Shown: piece by piece, positions 5,617 to 9,176 of the stretch | How the letters are laid out: each line of letters opens with the position of its first letter | How positions within the stretch are numbered: position 1 is the first letter of the stretch | Source of the DNA: Ruminococcus sp. | GTDB taxonomy: Bacteria; Bacillota; Clostridia; Oscillospirales; Acutalibacteraceae | Assembly: GCA_022510985.1 (NCBI GenBank) | Contig: JAFLSL010000026.1 | Coordinates: 1-9,176, forward strand | Direction of reading: 5' to 3' | Length of the DNA stretch: 9,176 bases | Translations under genes and position numbers: made by a program | The notes under the pieces: model-generated | What the model saw: only the letters and a program-made list of their open reading frames with translations | Database searches by the model: none | Told to the model about the DNA's origin: nothing

Positions 5617-5937
5617 TTACACTCCTTTTTCTTCTTGATAAAACGAGCAATACTTTTTTGCCGAGCATTTATCACATTCACTTAATTCGGCAAACTCACA
5701 ACAGAAGTCGCAGTTTTTCACAAGGAAAAGTCTATCTTTAGGATTATCCCATTCCATTTCCGTTCTTCCTTTATATTGCGAATCTGCTATAGGTAAACGT
5801 CGAGCTTCAATATCTATGTATTTTGCACCATCACAAGCCTCAGTTGACTTTGCTAATGATTTTGCCTTATTCCTATTTTCTGCAAATACAACTGTTTTTA
5901 AAAATTCGTCTTTTATTCCTACGAGCCACGCTTTCAT
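5617..5937 (-). CDS. Hypothetical Cys-rich phage-type protein
   Basis: A 106-aa protein of unknown function. The start MKAWLVGIKDEFLKTVVFAENRNKAKSLA has the strand-strand-helix look of small phage proteins that contact nucleic acid, but I recognise no named family. The tail holds six cysteines (C76, C79, C80, C88, C91, C97), consistent with a zinc-binding end. It is preceded by a strong AAGGAGG site and by a small AATCT/AGATT hairpin just upstream of that site. Three bases separate it from the ASCH gene, which also ends in a Cys-pair module, so the two may work together; that link is inference. Confidence 0.7.
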   Translation of the reverse strand: MKAWLVGIKDEFLKTVVFAENRNKAKSLAKSTEACDGAKYIDIEARRLPIADSQYKGRTEMEWDNPKDRLFLVKNCDFCCEFAELSECDKCSAKKYCSFYQEEKGV

Positions 5938-5953
5938 TTATTTTTTCCTCCTT

Positions 5954-5968
5954 AATCTTTTTTAGATT
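5954..5968 (-). other. Small hairpin upstream of the ribosome site of the 106-aa gene
   Basis: AATCT (5954-5958) and AGATT (5964-5968) flank five T residues, ending immediately before AAGGAGG on the minus strand. It is too weak for termination but may modulate ribosome access. Confidence 0.2.
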
Positions 5969-5970
5969 GA

Positions 5971-6000
5971 ATAGACGTATAAATTTTACGCAACGTCTAT
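5971..6000 (-). repeat. 8-bp inverted repeat at the end of the arginase-like gene
   Basis: ATAGACGT (5971-5978) and ACGTCTAT (5993-6000) form a perfect 8-bp stem with a 14-base loop that spans the stop codon of the 229-aa gene. No U-tract follows on either strand, so it is more likely an RNA-stability or processing hairpin than a terminator. Confidence 0.4.
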
Positions 6001-6675
6001 GTTCGTTTTAATTACAGGAATATCTCTAGGTTGTTTTACTCTTTCCTCAATTAATATCCTACTAAATTTATTTTTTATTGTATCTAATAAGCTATTAAAA
6101 TATTTATCAAGATGCGGTGGAGTCCACGGATCGCTCCTGCAAAGAAAAACTGCGTCAAACTGTGTGCTTTCTATTTCAGCGAAATCATAGCGTAAGTGCA
6201 TTTTCTTTACGTCTTCATCCGTAAATCCATACATTTCAGTAGAAATCTCTCTTCCTATCCACCGAGCTTTTGCAATAATGCTCTTGTCTATTAAATGTTT
6301 TATCCAATTACCGCAATCGAGCTTTTTATTTTTGCTTATAATATCGTGATGAAGGTCAACGTTAATTAGCGAAACCTTCCTATCATTACAATGTTTGAGT
6401 ATGAAGTCGTGTGCGTGAACGTGACTATTTGCAATCATCACGGGTATTCCCGGCTTTTGATTTGAAATTATGTCAATCATTGAAAAGAGCAGCGTTTTAT
6501 CAATATTTATCTGTCGTAATAAATCGCCGTTTTCCATATACTTCACACCCCATACAATATCGCTCAACTCGGGGGCTAAATCTATACCGTCCGGGTAAGC
6601 GTATAATTGCCGTTGTGTTACGTTCTGAAAAAAATCAAAGTCTATGCTCAATACTTTAAATAATGTGTTTCTCAT
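5986..6675 (-). CDS. Arginase-fold (UPF0489-like) metalloprotein
   Basis: A 229-aa protein resembling the UPF0489 family, which is related to arginases and includes peptide arginases that turn arginine into ornithine in ribosomal peptides. Visible metal-site motifs are LSIDFDFF (D12, D14), SHVHAHD (H85, H87, H89), NVDLHHD (D107, H109, D111) and LDCGNW (D120). In classical arginases the metals are held by a His, a DxHxD motif and a DxD motif; here the DxD comes first, as in UPF0489. The late CRSDPWTPPHLD segment is also family-like. A real enzyme with two metals is likely, but its substrate cannot be read from sequence. The ribosome site (AGAGAAG) is weak. It lies 13 bases after the 90-aa gene. 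An alternative is a metal-dependent hydrolase of unknown chemistry. Confidence 0.7.
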   Translation of the reverse strand: MRNTLFKVLSIDFDFFQNVTQRQLYAYPDGIDLAPELSDIVWGVKYMENGDLLRQINIDKTLLFSMIDIISNQKPGIPVMIANSHVHAHDFILKHCNDRKVSLINVDLHHDIISKNKKLDCGNWIKHLIDKSIIAKARWIGREISTEMYGFTDEDVKKMHLRYDFAEIESTQFDAVFLCRSDPWTPPHLDKYFNSLLDTIKNKFSRILIEERVKQPRDIPVIKTNIDVA

Positions 6676-6688
6676 ATTATTCTTCTCT

Positions 6689-6961
6689 TTACTCTTCTTT
6701 TTCTTTTAGACTAAATAGACGATATTTACAAATTTTATCTGTATTTCCCGTCATAGCATTTGCCCTAAGATATTGCTTTTTGAATTTATCCGATCGGTCA
6801 AGAGCGTTTAAAACAGAATTGATTACTTGTAACGGATGCTTTTTTATGTTTGCTCTATCGGCACATTCGTGAATTGCATCTAATTCTCCTGCCCAAATGT
6901 AATTAATATCTTTTTCATTCATAATATCAATCATATGGTCGGCAATTGTTTTGTGTTTCAT
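6689..6961 (-). CDS. Hypothetical protein, possible winged helix
   Basis: A 90-aa soluble protein of unknown function. Helical segments TIADHMIDIMNEKD, AGELDAIHECADRA and HPLQVINSVLNALDRS, followed by a terminal KYRLFSL strand, have the order expected of a compact winged-helix DNA-binding domain, but this is a pattern impression only. Its ATG overlaps the TGA of the 51-aa Cys-rich gene by four bases (ATGA), so it depends on translation of that gene. It is followed after 13 bases by the arginase-like gene. Confidence 0.65.
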   Translation of the reverse strand: MKHKTIADHMIDIMNEKDINYIWAGELDAIHECADRANIKKHPLQVINSVLNALDRSDKFKKQYLRANAMTGNTDKICKYRLFSLKEKEE

Positions 6962-7113
6962 ATAATATCTCCGTTATATTCCTCAACACAATCTTCACAT
7001 TCGTCCTCACAACAGATACCAGTGTATTCTCCAAAGTTTGAAGAATTTTCATTTGCACATATATCCAATCCGCCCATTGACTTCATATAAATACAGTCGA
7101 TACATTTACCCAT
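6958..7113 (-). CDS. 51-aa Cys-rich zinc-ribbon-like protein
   Basis: A short gene (MGKCIDCIYMKSMGG at its start) with a strong AAAGGAG ribosome site about ten bases upstream. Eight percent or more of residues are cysteine, in C4-x2-C7, C19 and C34/C35/C39/C42 clusters, and the C-terminal half is very acidic. The first CxxC pair and the later ones suggest one zinc site. It overlaps the next gene by ATGA, which supports it as a true coding region. Function unknown; in such operons small zinc ribbons are often nucleic-acid or protein adaptors. Confidence 0.75.
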   Translation of the reverse strand: MGKCIDCIYMKSMGGLDICANENSSNFGEYTGICCEDECEDCVEEYNGDII

Positions 7114-7141
7114 TGTTTTCACGCTCCTTTATTGATTATGT

Positions 7142-7492
7142 TCAAAAGTCGTACTGACTGCAATGACTTTCTGTTGGTATAATATCTCTGCTTAAAGGTT
7201 CATAGGTTTTGATAAACCTTTTCATTCTTTGAATAGGGTTGTACCATTCTGTATAATAAGCTGATTGACGGTTGTATTTATCTTCGGGGTAATAGTGAGC
7301 GTCCTGATATGGCATACAACTTTCGTCAAGATAAATATTTAATGTGTAATCAATTTCGCATACCAGGTCACGAATATTCCAATTTTCAGTTCTTTCGCTT
7401 AGCCTGTCACCAATGGTTAGGTACTCCCTGCAAATATCGTACATTATATTATTGTAAGTCTGTGTAGCTCTTTTAATCTGTTTGTCTGTCAT
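7142..7492 (-). CDS. Hypothetical phage-type protein
   Basis: A 116-aa, mainly helical, Tyr-rich protein starting MTDKQIKRATQTYNNIMYDICREY. The segment RTENWNIRDLVCEIDYTLNIYL is reminiscent of small uncharacterised proteins of Clostridia phages, but no family name or function can be given. No signal peptide or membrane helix. Its ATG overlaps the stop of the 123-aa gene by four bases (ATGA), so the pair is co-translated. The 28-base gap after it carries the ribosome site for the 51-aa gene. Confidence 0.7.
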   Translation of the reverse strand: MTDKQIKRATQTYNNIMYDICREYLTIGDRLSERTENWNIRDLVCEIDYTLNIYLDESCMPYQDAHYYPEDKYNRQSAYYTEWYNPIQRMKRFIKTYEPLSRDIIPTESHCSQYDF

Positions 7493-7860
7493 AACTCAAA
7501 CTCCTTTAATGCCTGTTCTTCTGTTAGAAATACTGTTTTTCCTATATCAGAAGGCTCAAATTCAATATCAGCAAGCATTTCATCATTTTCGTTGTCATAG
7601 CAATTCGCTTCAAAAATAATATGGCAAAACACCTTAGACGGAGGATTCCCGCCATGGTTGATATAAATTTGTTCTATTTTATATGCAAGCGGTCTACAGA
7701 ACACATCACAATAAGCATAAACTGTATCTCCAATCTTACAAGGTAGGTCTAATAGTCGCCCATCATCAAACCCATAAATTACCTTTTGTAATTCTTCTGC
7801 TTGTTCATTATTTAATTTGTGTTGCTCCAAAATAGAAATAAGTATCTTTTTATCAATCAT
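7489..7860 (-). CDS. Conserved phage-type protein with LPCKIGDTVY and GKTVFLT motifs
   Basis: A 123-aa protein. The N-terminal helix ILISILEQHKLNNEQAEEL is followed by LPCKIGDTVYAYC (39-51) and ends with DIGKTVFLTEEQA (105-117). This pairing is very common in small proteins of Clostridia phages and prophages; the middle is a beta-barrel-like stretch, so an SH3-like fold is plausible, but no function is known to me. AAGGAG precedes the ATG at good spacing. It lies 36 bases after the tRNA and may share its transcript. Confidence 0.75.
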   Translation of the reverse strand: MIDKKILISILEQHKLNNEQAEELQKVIYGFDDGRLLDLPCKIGDTVYAYCDVFCRPLAYKIEQIYINHGGNPPSKVFCHIIFEANCYDNENDEMLADIEFEPSDIGKTVFLTEEQALKEFEL

Positions 7861-7896
7861 TGCTTTACTCTCCTTGAATTATATATATAAATGTAA

Positions 7897-7973
7897 TGGT
7901 GGGATATATAGGGATTGAACCTATGACCTCTCGGTTATGAGCCGAGCGTTCTAACCAACTGAACTAATATCCC
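7897..7973 (-). tRNA. tRNA with CAU anticodon (Met elongator or Ile2)
   Basis: A complete 77-base cloverleaf: acceptor GGGATAT/ATATCCC, D-stem GTTC/GAAC with GG in the loop, anticodon stem CTCGG/CCGAG around CTCATAA, a five-base variable loop, T-stem ATAGG/CCTAT with TTCAATC, discriminator A and an encoded CCA (7897-7899). Every stem is perfectly paired. The G1-C72 pair excludes an initiator. Anticodon CAU means elongator tRNA-Met, or tRNA-Ile2 if its C34 becomes lysidine; sequence alone does not decide. It lies between protein genes on the same strand, as mobile-element-borne tRNAs usually do. Confidence 0.95.
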
Positions 7974-7988
7974 ATATATAAATGAAAA

Positions 7989-8013
7989 GGGGTTGATTGA
8001 TAAGCTCAACCCC
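7989..8013 (-). terminator. Strong hairpin with T-tract just upstream of the tRNA
   Basis: GGGGTTGA and TCAACCCC form a perfect 8-bp stem with a 9-base loop, followed on the minus strand by TTTTC. It lies about 20 bases beyond the stop of the 67-aa gene and ends only 15 bases before the tRNA. It looks like an intrinsic terminator, but there is no room for a promoter between it and the tRNA, so it may instead be a processing or partial-termination hairpin. Confidence 0.55.
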
Positions 8014-8024
8014 TAAAAGCCTTT

Positions 8025-8041
8025 ACAAACTTTACGTTTGT
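8025..8041 (-). repeat. Small hairpin over the stop codon of the 67-aa gene
   Basis: ACAAAC (8025-8030) and GTTTGT (8036-8041) form a 6-bp stem with a 5-base loop that contains the TAA stop. It stands directly before the larger hairpin at 7989-8013, giving a tandem pair. Confidence 0.35.
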
Positions 8042-8235
8042 TTTTGATAATTATGTTCCACTCCTGCTAAATCGAGTATATTAATTAAAGCATCATACTC
8101 TCCGTCTACACATCCGCACAAATATAAATCATCAGAACGTTCTTCCTCTCCGTACAAGTATTCCTTATTCGTTTCAAGAACATCTTTTGCATAAGCAATG
8201 ATTTCATTGAGTGTATCTGTTCTTGATTTTTCCAT
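8032..8235 (-). CDS. Hypothetical acidic protein
   Basis: A 67-aa soluble, acidic protein of unknown function. An N-terminal helix (TDTLNEIIAYAKDVLETNKEY) is followed by an acidic EEERSDDLY stretch, a CGC motif and DGEYDALINILDLAGVEHN. The last part, a DG-x2-DAL-type helix with a terminal hydrophobic G-V/I end, recurs in small phage proteins. A strong AAGGAGG site lies seven to nine bases before the ATG, and 23 bases separate it from the 58-aa zinc-ribbon-like gene. It is the last gene before the hairpins and the tRNA. Confidence 0.65.
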   Translation of the reverse strand: MEKSRTDTLNEIIAYAKDVLETNKEYLYGEEERSDDLYLCGCVDGEYDALINILDLAGVEHNYQKQT

Positions 8236-8258
8236 ACTGCATCCTCCTTAACAAGCTT

Positions 8259-8435
8259 TTAAGAATAAACACCCTTTATTTTAGAAAATGGTTTTACATC
8301 CACCATATAAACAAATCTACGCCTGTTACAACATACACAAGTTTCCTTATCTCTTTGCGAGTTAAGAATAGAAAGTGCTTTTTTGTCTGTCTTTAATTTT
8401 TCAGCACACGGTCTGCAAATATTTTTAATATTCAC
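8259..8435 (-). CDS. 58-aa zinc-ribbon-like protein, GTG start
   Basis: A short gene starting with GTG that shares GTGA with the stop of the DUF4942-like gene (4-base overlap). GAGGAGG (8443-8449) stands seven bases before the GTG, which fixes the start. The 58-aa product has C7-x2-C10 and C33-x-C-C36 around a helix (AEKLKTDKKALSILNSQ), the layout of a single-zinc ribbon, followed by a basic NRRRFVYMVDVKPF stretch that could contact nucleic acid. It is basic overall, unlike its neighbours. Function unknown; it is likely real given the overlap, ribosome site and paired cysteines. Confidence 0.75.
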   Translation of the reverse strand: MNIKNICRPCAEKLKTDKKALSILNSQRDKETCVCCNRRRFVYMVDVKPFSKIKGVYS

Positions 8436-9176
8436 GCTATTGCCTCCTCTAACATTAAAGTCTGATTTTCAACAGGTGAAGATAAAAAATAGTCTTTTCG
8501 TACTAAGACTTTTTCATATTCTTTTTCGCCCTGGAAACTATCTATTACCGCTTTTTCCTCGGAAGTCATATTAGTATATGTTTTCTTGCCATAGGACGGC
8601 GGTAACCAACCTTTACGTTGACAAGCATAAATGTTAAAACGATCAATAAGCTCCCGAACTCTATCAGAGTCGTAGAATTTAATATGACAGGTTCCCTTTT
8701 TATAAAAGGTAACAGAGAAAAACTTACATTTAATATTTTTGGTTATTCCTGCATTAAAGGCTGTGTCTAACGCATAGCTTAAATCTACATCTGCACACAT
8801 CTGTCCGTCAAAATAATTCAATATTTTTTCGAGGTCAACAAGACCATCATAAGCCCTACGAAAATCAGGCTTTTTGGTATCGCCCTTCCAATAAGACGTT
8901 GTAAATCCGTCTACCGGAAGAATTACTTTATTGCCTATCTTGTGAGCCTTGTTAGTCTTCCAACCGTTGAAATAATGAATATTTTTACTTGTTTCGTCAT
9001 ACCAAGTGTATTCAGCGGTCATTCTATCAAACATAACAACAATTTCATCCTCGATACCTACCTTTATTTTGCTGTTAATCTCAGCAGATAAAGAGTAAAT
9101 ATTAAATTCAGAAAATTCGTAGTGTTGAAGTCTGTCAACCATACTATAGTATTTTTGCCGTAATTCCTTTGTGAGC
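8432..9176 (-). CDS. DUF4942-like protein, N-terminus beyond window
   Basis: At least 247 residues of a protein of the DUF4942 type, frequent on prophages and conjugative elements and of unknown biochemistry. Family-like segments from the first Met are IHYFNGWKTNKAHKIGNKVILP (55-76), LVDLEKILNYFDG (101-113), FFSVTFYKKGTCHIKF (141-156, the F-x-G-N/C-hx-hF strand pair) and RFNIYACQRKGWLPPSYGKK (168-187). An ATG occurs at 9142, but no ribosome site is near it and the frame stays open to the edge (LTKELRQKYYS precedes it), so the true start lies outside. In some elements DUF4942 sits near methyltransferase genes; none is seen here. It overlaps the following 58-aa gene by four bases. Confidence 0.8.
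   Translation of the reverse strand, partial: LTKELRQKYYSMVDRLQHYEFSEFNIYSLSAEINSKIKVGIEDEIVVMFDRMTAEYTWYDETSKNIHYFNGWKTNKAHKIGNKVILPVDGFTTSYWKGDTKKPDFRRAYDGLVDLEKILNYFDGQMCADVDLSYALDTAFNAGITKNIKCKFFSVTFYKKGTCHIKFYDSDRVRELIDRFNIYACQRKGWLPPSYGKKTYTNMTSEEKAVIDSFQGEKEYEKVLVRKDYFLSSPVENQTLMLEEAIA
8443..8449 (-). promoter_or_regulatory. Ribosome binding site GAGGAGG deciding a GTG start
   Basis: A seven-base match to the anti-Shine-Dalgarno complement, located in the last codons of the DUF4942-like gene and seven bases before the GTG at 8435. No ATG is within reach in that frame, so it supports GTG initiation. Confidence 0.75.

Noticed and set aside
6958..7492. Toxin-antitoxin pair from the overlapping small genes
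   Set aside because: Small overlapping genes are the general style here, and none of the proteins resembles a known toxin or antitoxin family.
7878..7883. TATAAT between tRNA and the 123-aa gene as a promoter
   Set aside because: The site falls in an alternating AT run and no -35 is found at 16-18 bases; the would-be -35 lies inside the tRNA acceptor stem.
1..9176. CRISPR array, insertion sequence or replication origin
   Set aside because: No regularly spaced repeats, transposase, terminal inverted repeats or iterons were seen.

Overview
This is a low-GC stretch in which every supported gene reads on the minus strand, so transcription runs from the right edge to the left edge. The tight packing (4-base ATGA/GTGA overlaps, Shine-Dalgarno sites buried in the ends of upstream genes), the many small proteins, strong AGGAGG-type ribosome sites and the protein families (a DUF4942-like protein, a DUF5348-like protein, ASCH, GIY-YIG nuclease, RNase HI, SplB-like radical SAM, two site-specific recombinases, one tRNA) suggest an accessory or early region of a phage, prophage or large mobile element of a gut-type Clostridia/Firmicutes host. 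No structural, packaging, replication-initiator or conjugation genes are visible, so phage versus plasmid cannot be settled here.

Right part (9176 to 7860, in reading order): a 5'-truncated DUF4942-like protein, a 58-aa GTG-start zinc-ribbon-like protein, a 67-aa acidic protein, two hairpins, and a complete tRNA with a CAU anticodon and an encoded CCA end.

Middle part (7860 to 4053): a run of small phage-type proteins (123, 116, a 51-aa Cys-rich and a 90-aa protein), a 229-aa protein with arginase-like metal motifs resembling UPF0489, a 106-aa Cys-rich protein, an ASCH-domain protein with a C-terminal zinc knuckle, a 59-aa two-helix membrane protein, and an SplB-like radical SAM enzyme.

Left part (4042 to 1): a GIY-YIG endonuclease with a Cys cluster, RNase HI, a serine recombinase with an unusual C-terminal extension of about 95 residues, a DUF5348-like protein, a 61-aa membrane protein paralogous to the 59-aa one, a hairpin terminator, a tyrosine recombinase with a likely promoter of its own, and a final truncated gene. 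That last gene is driven by an exact-consensus promoter whose spacer is filled by a palindrome, the strongest regulatory signal in the window.

Functionally, the left block is nucleic-acid processing and recombination. The middle block has two metalloenzymes of unknown substrate (radical SAM and arginase-like) among small metal-binding proteins. No intergenic gap exceeds 300 bases; the longest are 119-264, 1243-1381 and the tRNA/hairpin region 7861-8031. Points of most interest are the arginase-like gene, the extended serine recombinase, the paired membrane microproteins and the palindrome promoter.
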